Shown in pieces: positions 1-8,556 of a DNA stretch of 64,000 nt (positions within the stretch are counted from its first letter, which is position 1; every line of letters starts with the position of its first letter). Under the pieces are notes generated by a model. The model had not been told where the DNA came from, searched no databases, and saw only the letters and a program-made list of their open reading frames with translations. The position numbers and the translations under genes were made by a program. The stretch spans positions 62,001-126,000 of the forward strand of contig NZ_LGIC01000090.1 in NCBI RefSeq assembly GCF_001294535.1. Direction: 5' to 3'. The DNA is from Cypionkella psychrotolerans (GTDB taxonomy: Bacteria; Pseudomonadota; Alphaproteobacteria; Rhodobacterales; Rhodobacteraceae).

Positions 1-435
1 CTGACAAAGTCAATCAAGCTCACTGACCCAGTGGCGGCTTTTCGCTCTGTCGATTCGCCTGTATCGTGTGAAAACGGCAGCAAAATGGCGCCGCAGTGAC
101 AGGACCGTCCGTCGGTTCTGTCACGGCGTTCAATTGCTTAAAGACGGCACTGTGTTTGAATTGATCGCTGGAAAGTGTCGGTCGCTTTTCCGCCTAACTG
201 GGAATCGCGGGCGGCGGTTTCGCGCTGCTCTCACAAAGATGTGCGAAAATACTTACTTGCTTTTCGAAAAAAATGCGAGATCAGGCCAAGAAATCAAGTT
301 TTGCTTGGGCTCATCCAGTGAATATTTTAGGTGATTCGCATAGAAATAGCGTGCCGAGGCTTCGGCACGCGCACATTTAGTGTCTAAACCTGGTCTGAGC
401 GGCGGCGGCTATTTGATCATCGGCCACCCACAACG
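1..435. other. Left-edge non-coding region
   Basis: No convincing gene is present. An open frame of 88 codons starting with GTG at 68 has no ribosome binding site, no recognisable domain and a composition rich in Arg and Cys, so it is not called. The only clear structure is the hairpin at 349-370, listed separately. The first bases may belong to the promoter or tail of a gene outside the window. Confidence 0.5.
349..370 (-). terminator. Rho-independent terminator after the RTX/Calx-beta gene
   Basis: A perfect 9-bp stem (GCGTGCCGA with TCGGCACGC) closes a 4-base loop. Read on the minus strand it is followed by the T-rich stretch TATTTCT. It lies about 65 bp beyond the stop of the leftward gene at 436, as expected for the end of that transcript. 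Confidence 0.6.
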
Positions 436-2409
436 TCAGACGATCAGCCAGCCCGAGTCTCCGAGATCGATCTCGATCAATCGACCATCCGCCACATGAC
501 TTAGGCCATAGTCGGCGACATAGAGATGCATTTCACCCGAGCCATCGCTGGCCGGGGCAATCTCGATATCTTTGACCGCGACACGGTAATCGTGATCCGC
601 AGAGCGCAAATCCGTCAGTGCGGTTATGGTGTCGATCACGTTGCCATTGCGGTCGAGTTTCCAGATGAGGTCGCTGAAGCCGCCACCAACATAGAAGACG
701 TTATTCGCGGAATCGAAGGCCAGCGCCTCGGGGTCTACGATCATCGTCGGCAGGACGAAGCTGCTGATCTGGGTAGTGCCATGATTGTCTACCTCAATGA
801 TCTTGCGGTCGATGCCGTTTACGATGAACAAATTTCCGGTGTTGGTATCAACGGCGATGTCCTCGGGATCGTTTCCGCCTAGGTTCTTCGTGGTGAACGA
901 CCATTTAATCACGGTTGGATTGTCGGCGCTCACCGCAATCACTTTATATTTGTCGTCATCCGTAATGTAGAGATTTCCTCTGGTCGCATCGTATGCGAGT
1001 CCGGTCGCCTCGGTCGTAAAAGGCATCGCGGTACTTGAGATCGCGCTGCCGTCGAGGCCGACTGAAAACAGATCTACGGGCCGAGAAAACGGCGCCTCGT
1101 CGACTTCAGAGTCGGACATGATCAGCGAATTTGAAAAGGGATTATAGGCGACGGCCGAGGGATCTATCATCCCCATGGCCACCAGATCGTGGACGGCAAC
1201 AACGCTGGGGCCTTCATCGGTGATGCTGGTGTTCGCTATACCCAAGCCAATTGCCACAGCATTGCCGCCTCCAGCAAAACTTGCGGCATCAACCATGAGC
1301 GAAAAGCTTTCAACACCTTCGGCCATATTGTCGTTGAGCAGAGAAACCGGCACATAGGCCGTCGTTTGCCCGGCCTTGATCAACACACTGAACGATGACA
1401 AAGCCGTGAAATCCTGCCCGCCGATCGCCGTTCCATCCACCGTGCTGCATGTTATCATGACGTCTTGGCTCGCGGCTTGTGAAAGCGCGAGCTTGAAATA
1501 GACTGATCCGTCGTCTTCTGCCCGTGGGGAGGTCTCCATCGTAGCCACAGAAACAGACGCGGACTCGGGTGCGCCAAAGGCAATGAACTGATCTGCAGAA
1601 AGTGTCGTGCTCGTGACGATCTGGGCGAGCCTGACGGACTTGACCTTACCAGCCCCGTCGGCATCCCAAAACAATTCGGCCTTCACCGCATCGAACACGA
1701 ACTGCCCATGCCCGATCGCCGTCGCTGCACTACCTGTTACGAAATAGCCCGCGTCCAGCACGCCGCCATTAAATCCAGCCCCTTCCGAGAGACCAAATTC
1801 ACTGGCCACGATGCCAAGCTTGTCGCCGGCGGAATAGTCGTAAATCTTGTCATAGATGGCCCCCTCAGACTTCAGAACAAATGTGTCTGCGCCCAAGCCC
1901 CCGTAGTAGAAATCTCTACCAAATCCACCGATCAGGACGTCGTTGCCATCATAGCCATAAAGCGTGTCCACGCCATCGTCGCCGAACAGCACGTTACTGG
2001 CATCATTGCCCTTGATGTTGTTGTCGAGCGCATTGCCGGCGCCATCAATTGCAGCGGTTCCTGCAAGGATCAATTTCTCCAGAAATCCGCCAAGCTTATA
2101 GCTGATCGTGCTGCTCACCGTGTCGATGCCGCCGTCGTCCTGACCGGATGTTGTCATCTCGCTGACCACATCGCCCGCGTTATCGACGCGATAAGTATCG
2201 TCGCCTGCTCCGCCGAACATCACGTCCCGATCTATACCGCCATCCAGCACATCATTGCCAGCGCCGCCGTAAAGCGTGTCGTCGCCGCCTTTCCCATAGA
2301 GCCGATCATCGCCAATCAGCCCCCAGATCAGGTCCGATTTGGCCGTCCCGCCCAACTCCTCACTCAGATCCGTTCCTATGATCGGTTTTGTCCAGATTGG
2401 CTTGCCCAC
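436..2409 (-). CDS. RTX-type calcium-binding protein with Calx-beta and beta-propeller regions
   Basis: This 657-aa protein is probably a secreted surface or matrix protein. Residues about 20-75 and 135-180 carry glycine/aspartate-rich nonapeptides (GGAGNDVLDGG, YGGAGND) typical of hemolysin-type Ca-binding repeats. Residues about 285-390 resemble a Calx-beta fold. The C-terminal third has repeated blocks like those of SdiA-regulated or NHL propellers (ATGLAYD, PEDIAVD, PEALAFD, VKDIEIA). The start is GTG with GAGGAG eight bases upstream. No Sec signal peptide is seen, which fits type I secretion, although RTX repeats usually sit at the C-terminus rather than the N-terminus. It follows the tyrosine-kinase gene, so a role in the polysaccharide matrix is a reasonable inference. 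No T1SS genes are in the window. Confidence 0.8.
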   Translation of the reverse strand: MGKPIWTKPIIGTDLSEELGGTAKSDLIWGLIGDDRLYGKGGDDTLYGGAGNDVLDGGIDRDVMFGGAGDDTYRVDNAGDVVSEMTTSGQDDGGIDTVSSTISYKLGGFLEKLILAGTAAIDGAGNALDNNIKGNDASNVLFGDDGVDTLYGYDGNDVLIGGFGRDFYYGGLGADTFVLKSEGAIYDKIYDYSAGDKLGIVASEFGLSEGAGFNGGVLDAGYFVTGSAATAIGHGQFVFDAVKAELFWDADGAGKVKSVRLAQIVTSTTLSADQFIAFGAPESASVSVATMETSPRAEDDGSVYFKLALSQAASQDVMITCSTVDGTAIGGQDFTALSSFSVLIKAGQTTAYVPVSLLNDNMAEGVESFSLMVDAASFAGGGNAVAIGLGIANTSITDEGPSVVAVHDLVAMGMIDPSAVAYNPFSNSLIMSDSEVDEAPFSRPVDLFSVGLDGSAISSTAMPFTTEATGLAYDATRGNLYITDDDKYKVIAVSADNPTVIKWSFTTKNLGGNDPEDIAVDTNTGNLFIVNGIDRKIIEVDNHGTTQISSFVLPTMIVDPEALAFDSANNVFYVGGGFSDLIWKLDRNGNVIDTITALTDLRSADHDYRVAVKDIEIAPASDGSGEMHLYVADYGLSHVADGRLIEIDLGDSGWLIV

Positions 2410-2641
2410 TCTCGAATCTCCTCAGTGCAAATTTTTGCAAAAAACGGCCCATCCAAGCGGTTAACACTGACGCTGACTCAGGCTTGTCGCTCATCCCAGT
2501 ATAAGTGCTCCCCCGCAGAATCTTCCGACTATTATGAGTAGGCTTAAGAGCCTTCGGGGTAGCAATCGCCTGCAGTAACCGAGCGCAGCACCTGAACGCT
2601 CCTACCGGGTGTATGCGGTTGATGCAGAGACTGCCTCCTCT

Positions 2642-4651
2642 TCACGCGGGCGCCGACGCCATTGCGACAGGTTCGCTGTAGCCGCCACGCCGATGCGCGT
2701 GCAGATCCACCTGATTGACCACAACTGCAATCGGAATGCTTTGCGCCGTTGCCGAGGAGGCACGCAGCTGTTGCACCGCGGCAAGGGCCGTTCCCGCCTC
2801 GGTCACGCCCCAACGCACCGTGAAGATGACGCGATCCACCATCAACGCTAGAAGTCGAGTTTCGGTGGCTCCGCCCACTGGCGCACTGTCGATCAATATG
2901 CAGTCGTAATTCTGCCGCAGCTGTTTCAGCAGACCCGAAAAATCCTCGTTTAACAGCACCGTGAGTGGATCCAAATACAAGCGCGGCATGGTCAGATAAT
3001 CGATGCCATCTTTCTTTGTCGTCCGGATCATGGCTTCCCATGTTGGCTCGTTCGCACGGGTTTCAGCGCCGGGCGTCTTGTCGCGTTTGTCCTTATCAAC
3101 AAGCGCTGACATTGGGGCATGACGCAGATCGAAATCGATCACCAAAACCCGCTGCCCCAGCCGCTCTGCAAAAGCAGCCAAGCTGCGCACAAGCGTGGAT
3201 TTGCCGTCTCCCAAAGCGCTGGAAGTCACAAGGATACTGCGCGCCGAACCTCGGGTTGCCGCAACATAGACCGAACGGATCGCCTCGGTATAGGGCGCAT
3301 AGGGTTCGTTGCGCAGCAGTTGCGACATGTTTGCGCGCACGCGACTCGAGATGGCTGGCACCATGCCGATGCAAGGCGCGTCGAGGGTTTCTTCGACGTC
3401 ACGTTCACTGCGTAAGCGCTGGTCGAGCCGCTCGAACAGAACCGCAAGAAAACCGCCGATAAGAAGCGACGCAATAAGCGCTGGCGCCACGAAAAGCAGC
3501 GGATTTGGCGAACTGGGAAGATCGGGCACATCGGCCATACTGACAACGCGCACGGAGAGGCGAACACTGCCCTGACCCTGGAGATCATCTTTCTGGCGCT
3601 GCAGATTCTCATATGCCTCGCCAGCCGCATTCGCCTCGCGTTCCAGTTCGCGCAGACGGATCCACGCGGGCGTCGTCTTGGCATTCGCCTCTTGCAGGGT
3701 GGTCAGTTGCTTCTCGATATCACTCAAGCGCGCTGCGACCGCATCACGGCCCAACGTCAGTTGTGTGATCTCAAGCTGCTGATCTTCGCTCAACGGCTGG
3801 GTAGCATCACTGTCCGTATTATCCAGCTGATCCGTCGCCGCGACGCGCGCAAAGCCAGTTGGGATCTCAGTGCCTCCCTCGGAGGCGCTGCGGTGTTGAG
3901 CTTTGAGGTTCTCGAGCTGCACGTCGCGCGCGGCCAGATCGGACTGCGCGATGATCAGTTGCCGGGTGAATTCTCCAATCTGTTTGTCGTTCGGATCAGA
4001 GCCAGCGGCATCGGCCAAGCCAAATTTGATTTTATGTTCGCGCAGAGCGCCCTCGGCCTGATCGATCCTTGCAAGCGCGTCAGGCATGCGATCGGATACC
4101 GAACGCAAAGCTTGCGCACGCGCCTCACGCTGAAAGTCAGACTCGTGATCAAGATAGAGTTTGACTGCGCGATTTGCCGCAAGTGCAGCCGTTTCAGGAT
4201 CGGTACTGCGAAAGGTGACCGCAACCAGACGCGACTGGCGCTCCTTGTAGACGTTCAGGCCCTGATCGAGCGCGTTGTAATCCAGCACTGACGGTGCGGA
4301 AGTGGTTGGCATTTTGATGGTATCGCTTTGAGTAGGCTCCGCCAACGCAACCGTTCCGGTCGAGCCGGGATCAAGTTCAAAGCTCTTTGTCAAGCGGCGC
4401 AAATGGCCAGGCGAGTTCAGCATTTCGACCAGCGTGTCCACCGCAGCGTCTTCGGAGCGCTCGGGCCCGATCTGCGCCTCTGCCTGGTAGAGCAGCTGCG
4501 CCTTCGCCGTGTAATAGGGCGGAAGGGTTAGCCCGATCGCCGTGGCAGCGGCACCACCCAAAAGTACAATCGAAGCGATGAAACCGCGGCGCCGCCGCAG
4601 CAGCAACATGATCTGGCTAAAGTGCAGATCGTTAGAACGGCGATGGATCAT
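2642..4651 (-). CDS. Wzz-type chain-length regulator / BY-kinase-like polysaccharide co-polymerase
   Basis: This 669-aa inner-membrane protein belongs to the GumC/ExoP polysaccharide co-polymerase family. An N-terminal Wzz domain has a membrane segment at about residues 25-45. A long periplasmic coiled coil spans about 190-370, and a second membrane segment lies at about 385-410. A cytoplasmic CpsD/CapB-like ATPase follows, with a Walker A near residue 475 (LGDGKST), VLVIDFDLR as the A' motif and CILIDSAPV as Walker B. Family members control chain length and export through a tyrosine-phosphorylation cycle. The C-terminal tail has only one tyrosine (GGYSEP) rather than the usual cluster, so autophosphorylation may be reduced. 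ATG at 4651 has GAAGG upstream. It lies downstream of the polymerase gene across a gap of about 400 bp. Confidence 0.9.
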   Translation of the reverse strand: MIHRRSNDLHFSQIMLLLRRRRGFIASIVLLGGAAATAIGLTLPPYYTAKAQLLYQAEAQIGPERSEDAAVDTLVEMLNSPGHLRRLTKSFELDPGSTGTVALAEPTQSDTIKMPTTSAPSVLDYNALDQGLNVYKERQSRLVAVTFRSTDPETAALAANRAVKLYLDHESDFQREARAQALRSVSDRMPDALARIDQAEGALREHKIKFGLADAAGSDPNDKQIGEFTRQLIIAQSDLAARDVQLENLKAQHRSASEGGTEIPTGFARVAATDQLDNTDSDATQPLSEDQQLEITQLTLGRDAVAARLSDIEKQLTTLQEANAKTTPAWIRLRELEREANAAGEAYENLQRQKDDLQGQGSVRLSVRVVSMADVPDLPSSPNPLLFVAPALIASLLIGGFLAVLFERLDQRLRSERDVEETLDAPCIGMVPAISSRVRANMSQLLRNEPYAPYTEAIRSVYVAATRGSARSILVTSSALGDGKSTLVRSLAAFAERLGQRVLVIDFDLRHAPMSALVDKDKRDKTPGAETRANEPTWEAMIRTTKKDGIDYLTMPRLYLDPLTVLLNEDFSGLLKQLRQNYDCILIDSAPVGGATETRLLALMVDRVIFTVRWGVTEAGTALAAVQQLRASSATAQSIPIAVVVNQVDLHAHRRGGYSEPVAMASAPA

Positions 4652-5050
4652 AGTAAAATACCTTCACGAAAAGAGCCGCGTAGAGGACAGGTCGCGCTAA
4701 CAAGAACCAACGTGCAATTGCCAAACCAACGGCCAGTAGAGTCACCGTATGACGCGGTGGCCAATCGACATCGGAAACATTGATCTAGGATTCCTCCGCG
4801 GCAAAGCTTCAACGTTAATTTCTATCTTTTACAGGGCCTTTACGCGCCATCTGACTCTCGCACCGTCTTTGGCGCGTATGTGGCAATATGACTTGGTTAT
4901 CGCACGGCCTGAGACATGCGCGAAGCACCATACGGAGTAAGAACACTAACCCCAAAGAGGTGGTGGGCTATTAGTTTCCTAATAATTTTCGTTCATGGCG
5001 CTGTCATCCGCCTTGCTATGAAATAGCGCAACCGCCTTTGCACGCGCCGA
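4652..5050. other. Gap between polymerase and kinase genes
   Basis: About 400 bp without a supportable gene. Both flanking genes are leftward, so this stretch probably holds a separate promoter for the kinase and RTX genes. It is more AT-rich than its surroundings, for example near 4970-5000. I found no confident operator, riboswitch or terminator. Short open frames lack ribosome binding sites. Confidence 0.45.
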
Positions 5051-6298
5051 TTACTGGGTTGCGCGCCGCGCCGACAAACGGGGTGATAGGCTTTCGACCG
5101 ATCGCGTCATACTGAGCAGGCAGAGCACGATTCCGAACCAGAAAATCGGTTGCCGCAAGACGTAGTGAAACATGCTGAACACTAAAAGCCCGGCAACAAG
5201 CCCCGCCAACGCCGGATGTCCCGCTCGCGCTACGGCGAACAAGGCTGTGAATGATATCCAGACAAAAGCGACCATCGCCACAATGCCACCCTGAGTGAGC
5301 AGATCGAGAAGGGTGTTGTGAACCTCGAATTTGTCAGGTGGAGGGCGTTTGAAGGACTTGCTGGTCAGATGCGGGCCGGGGCCGAAACCAACAAGCCCCG
5401 ACTGGATACCCTTATCAATGGCCTCGGCCCATAGATGGAGCCGGGTGTCACCCTGCTCATTGTCAGCGTAGACCTCATTAGAGACGCGCTCGATGCTGCT
5501 GAGCGCCGCGGATGCGAACGGCACCGAAATGATGATAGCGAGTGGCAGCGCCAAAAGCCCAAGCGCAACCGCCGCTCCGCGCAGGGTAGGAGCCATCTCT
5601 GTATCTTGCAGCCAGGCCACGGATTTCAAGGTGATAAACAGCCCGCCCGACACGATAAGTCCGATAACGAAACTGTCGCTGCGAGACATCAGCCCAGCCA
5701 CGAATGCGGGCACAATGGCACTTAAGGCTTGCAAGCTCTCGATTTTATTGGCGGCCTGATCTGCGAGATGCAGGCCCATAAGCGTGATGAAAAGCGCAAA
5801 AAAACCGAGCTGGTTGGGGTTTTCGGCCCATCCCCTCAGACGGTCCCAGTACCAAGGATCAACCCCCGGCATGGGTATTTTCCCCAAGCCGCCGCCGATT
5901 TGCAGGATCAGCGATATGCTGCCAATCACGACAATGCGCCAGCTGAGCTGACGTCTTTCCGCCGTGTCAGACAGCGTAAGCGCCATCATCGCGCTAAAGC
6001 TAAACACGAAGGCATATGCGATAGCATCGCGAAGCATGCCGTCATAGTCTTGAAAGGGTTCCACCACCAGACCCACGGTCATCCCTACGCACAAGCTAAC
6101 CACCATGACAAACCAAAAGCACAAAACCCGAGTCAGCGCTGGGTTCAGGATCAGCGGACGCGACAACAGTTGGCGCAGACCGGCAAGGCACAACCAGACC
6201 AGCAGCACGATCTCTCCTGGCCCCAAGGGAAGCCCGCCGACGCGCAGTTGCGTCGCGGCTGAGATCACCAATCCGAGTGCCAGAAGTGTTGCGATCAT
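5051..6298 (-). CDS. O-antigen polymerase/ligase-like membrane protein
   Basis: This 415-aa protein has about ten to twelve hydrophobic segments and the layout of Wzy/WaaL-type O-antigen ligase family proteins. A large loop between late membrane segments contains the LHLWAEAIDKGIQSGLVGFGPG region. That form (a W..A...G...P.xGxGxG pattern) is typical of the Wzy_C domain. It probably polymerises lipid-linked repeat units at the periplasmic face. A longer frame continues upstream into the preceding gene, but ATG at 6298, followed by a hydrophobic first helix, is preferred. It begins only 7 bp after the glycosyltransferase stop, so the two are co-transcribed. Ligase versus polymerase cannot be settled by eye; the co-polymerase next door favours polymerase. 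Confidence 0.8.
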   Translation of the reverse strand: MIATLLALGLVISAATQLRVGGLPLGPGEIVLLVWLCLAGLRQLLSRPLILNPALTRVLCFWFVMVVSLCVGMTVGLVVEPFQDYDGMLRDAIAYAFVFSFSAMMALTLSDTAERRQLSWRIVVIGSISLILQIGGGLGKIPMPGVDPWYWDRLRGWAENPNQLGFFALFITLMGLHLADQAANKIESLQALSAIVPAFVAGLMSRSDSFVIGLIVSGGLFITLKSVAWLQDTEMAPTLRGAAVALGLLALPLAIIISVPFASAALSSIERVSNEVYADNEQGDTRLHLWAEAIDKGIQSGLVGFGPGPHLTSKSFKRPPPDKFEVHNTLLDLLTQGGIVAMVAFVWISFTALFAVARAGHPALAGLVAGLLVFSMFHYVLRQPIFWFGIVLCLLSMTRSVESLSPRLSARRATQ

Positions 6299-6305
6299 GG
6301 CTGTC

Positions 6306-7562
6306 TCATTCGTCGGTGTCGGGCAGTGATCGCGCAGCCGAGTTGTAAGACCTTGCGGTGGCGACCGGTGCAAGTTCCCGTTCCCCGGTCGGGATCGGAA
6401 CAATGGCACCCGGATGAGATCGATTTGCCAGCAACGCGTGATACAAAGCCGCATGGCGCTCGGCGCCGCCTGCGACCGAAAAATTTGCACGAACCCGTTC
6501 TGGCAGCCGGGCTGCCATTGCGGCGCTTTCGTCGCGGTGAACCAAAGCTGCCAGAATTTGCTCGGCCAGCTTTTCTGGCGAACGCGGCGGCACCACCCTG
6601 CCAGTCACCCCGTCCTCGATCACTTCCAGGCAACCGGGCATGCTGGTCGAGATGATTGGCAGTCCGGCCAAGGCGGCCTCAAGCAGAACCCGTGGAACCC
6701 CTTCCGAGTATTCTGTCGGAAAGGCAAAGACATCAGCCATCCGCAGCAGAGCGGGCACATCTGTCCGGGGGCCAATGGCGATCACCGTAGGCGCATACTC
6801 CGCAAGCTCGACCTCGGAAATCGCCAGTGGGCCTTCGCTGTCGCGCGGACCTACCAGCAGAAACCGCACGCCACGGCGCTGCCGACGCACCAGATCGGCG
6901 GCCTTCAACAGCGCGGGTATTCCCTTCTGACGCGTGATCCTTGAGACGGTAATGACCACCTCGGCATTCCCCAGCCCGAGTTCGGCGCGCAGGGCGGCAG
7001 GAGTCGCCGCGCCGTGCAACGCATGCTCGAAACCTTCGGGATCAATGCCGCCACCACCCGCCGGGATCAGCACTGCCTGCGCGCCGGCAATGCCATAGTG
7101 TTCGAAAAACGCACGGTCAGTTCGGTTTTGAAACACGGTGGCATTTGTGCGCCGCGCCGCAAACCCGTGCAATGCCCGATAGACAAGCCTCGCGCACATG
7201 GCGACAGGAGAACGCGACGAATAGACCCAACCCCGCCCGCAAATCGTGCGGATCACCGGCAAATCAGGGTTTTGCGCAGCAAGCGGCAACATCAGGCACG
7301 GCTTGGTGTCAAAGCCCTGCGCGATATCAGGTTGCAATCGCGCGAGGATATCGCCCAGACGGCGGATCGCGCGCCAGTCGCTGAGTGGAGAGATGAAGCG
7401 ATCAAAGGGAAACTGCACGAATTCAATCCCTGCGCGCTCGTAGGCCGCCCCACCTCCGCTTGCAGCCATACTGACCCGAAAGCCCTGATCGCGCACCGCG
7501 CGAACGAAAGGCAGGCGCAGATCCGAGTCGACCCCGGCGATGAACAGGATATGGGCGGTCAT
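6306..7562 (-). CDS. Glycosyltransferase family 4
   Basis: This 418-aa cytoplasmic GT-B fold enzyme probably adds one sugar to the lipid-linked exopolysaccharide unit. The N-terminal acceptor domain has the Gly-rich loop FIAGVDSDLRLPFVRA. The C-terminal donor domain begins near residue 190 with VITVSRITRQKG. It carries the EX7E-type signature region (EYSEGVPRVLLEAALAG) near residue 285 and GVTGRVV further on, as in GT4 retaining enzymes. A TTG seven codons upstream is in frame, but ATG at 7562 is chosen because AAAGGA stands nine bases before it. It is sandwiched between the exported unknown protein and the polymerase. The sugar specificity is unknown. Confidence 0.88.
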   Translation of the reverse strand: MTAHILFIAGVDSDLRLPFVRAVRDQGFRVSMAASGGGAAYERAGIEFVQFPFDRFISPLSDWRAIRRLGDILARLQPDIAQGFDTKPCLMLPLAAQNPDLPVIRTICGRGWVYSSRSPVAMCARLVYRALHGFAARRTNATVFQNRTDRAFFEHYGIAGAQAVLIPAGGGGIDPEGFEHALHGAATPAALRAELGLGNAEVVITVSRITRQKGIPALLKAADLVRRQRRGVRFLLVGPRDSEGPLAISEVELAEYAPTVIAIGPRTDVPALLRMADVFAFPTEYSEGVPRVLLEAALAGLPIISTSMPGCLEVIEDGVTGRVVPPRSPEKLAEQILAALVHRDESAAMAARLPERVRANFSVAGGAERHAALYHALLANRSHPGAIVPIPTGERELAPVATARSYNSAARSLPDTDE

Positions 7563-7605
7563 GATGGCAATTCCTTTCGGCAAAACAGTACGACATGCAA
7601 TGCGA

Positions 7606-8556
7606 TCATCTCATCGACGCGAAATACCTCGCGTAAAGCGTTTGAAGGTCTGGATAATCGCTGCCATCTGCAGTGGAGAGGCTTGGGCAAGCTTGCTGCG
7701 CTTGCTCGCCCCACGAGTAAGTCATGTCGAAAGGACGCGTCTGCGGTGGCAACAGTTTGTCCCAGATCGCGAAAACCTCGATCATCTCCTCCTCGGTGGG
7801 CAGCCGATACCATTTCCTCTCTGCAGCCGAGCAGGCCTGACCAAAGGCCTGAAAAACTGGCACCAGCCGCTCAATGGGAATTCCTGCGGAACGCGCGCGC
7901 CCAACCCGCTCGGCGATCTTGTCCATTTCGCAGCGGGGCTTTTTCGTGTTGCAAGGATAGACCACGACGCCAATCAGATCGGCCGCATTGGCCAATTGCG
8001 CAAATTCTGCCGGAAATTTGAAACCACCGCTCACCGCAATAAAGCTGCGTCCGTCGGGATCGTTTTGGTGGATCAATGCGGTGCGCTCGGCAATTTGCTG
8101 CGGAGCCTCCGGGCAAACGGCTGGATGCGGCGTGTCCGCGATGAAATAAACACCGCTGAACTTGGGATTGCCATGCGCCGCGCGCACGATTGCCGCTGTC
8201 TCATCATCGCTGGTTTGCCAAGAACAGAGCGCGTTATTGTAGTTGCGCATCCATAAGATACCCCTAGTGCCATCTGGCAGCGCGTCGAGCGCCGCAACCG
8301 TTGAGACATCGGCGAGGTTGAAGCCGATCGCCACGGCTTGCAGAAAGTCTTTGCGGTGATTTACCGTGAAATGCAGCCGCACATTCTCGCCAATGGCGCG
8401 GCTCGCCGTTGCCTGCCACAACCACCCCGTCATACCGACGATGGTGATCAGCAGCAGCTTCCACACTTTGTGTGATGTCAGTACTTTGTGTGATGTCGGG
8501 GCAATTTTATCAGCACTGAATCGGCCCAGATCGGACCCTGACGCAGAATAGCGCAT
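7606..8556 (-). CDS. Exported protein of unknown function in the exopolysaccharide operon
   Basis: This 316-aa protein has an N-terminal hydrophobic segment at about residues 32-50 (signal anchor or Sec signal) after a hydrophilic lead. The body has alternating motifs that suggest a TIM-barrel-like glycan-active fold: GILWMRNYNNAL, FSGVYFIADTPHP, DLIGVVVYPCN and a late FDMTYSWGEQ. Conserved-looking acidic and aromatic residues near predicted strand ends would fit a glycoside hydrolase-like or lyase-like role, but I do not recognise a named family. ATG at 8556 is chosen for GGGAGA six bases upstream. It is the first gene of the leftward operon. The N-terminal region contains an 18-bp-period tandem duplication (TSHKVLTSHKV). 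Confidence 0.6.
   Translation of the reverse strand: MRYSASGSDLGRFSADKIAPTSHKVLTSHKVWKLLLITIVGMTGWLWQATASRAIGENVRLHFTVNHRKDFLQAVAIGFNLADVSTVAALDALPDGTRGILWMRNYNNALCSWQTSDDETAAIVRAAHGNPKFSGVYFIADTPHPAVCPEAPQQIAERTALIHQNDPDGRSFIAVSGGFKFPAEFAQLANAADLIGVVVYPCNTKKPRCEMDKIAERVGRARSAGIPIERLVPVFQAFGQACSAAERKWYRLPTEEEMIEVFAIWDKLLPPQTRPFDMTYSWGEQAQQACPSLSTADGSDYPDLQTLYARYFASMR
8465..8497. repeat. Short tandem duplication inside the exported-protein gene
   Basis: The 15-base unit ACTTTGTGTGATGTC occurs at 8465-8479 and again at 8483-8497, an 18-bp period. It keeps the reading frame and duplicates TSHKV just before the hydrophobic segment. Confidence 0.8.

Noticed and set aside
68-334. 88-codon plus-strand open frame near the left edge
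   Set aside because: GTG start without ribosome binding site, no domain, composition unlike neighbouring proteins.
1708-2541. Long plus-strand open frame across the RTX gene
   Set aside because: Antisense to the RTX/Calx-beta gene, whose repeats leave the opposite strand open; product shows no family.
3692-4291. Plus-strand open frame inside the tyrosine-kinase gene
   Set aside because: Antisense shadow of the coiled-coil region of a well-supported protein.
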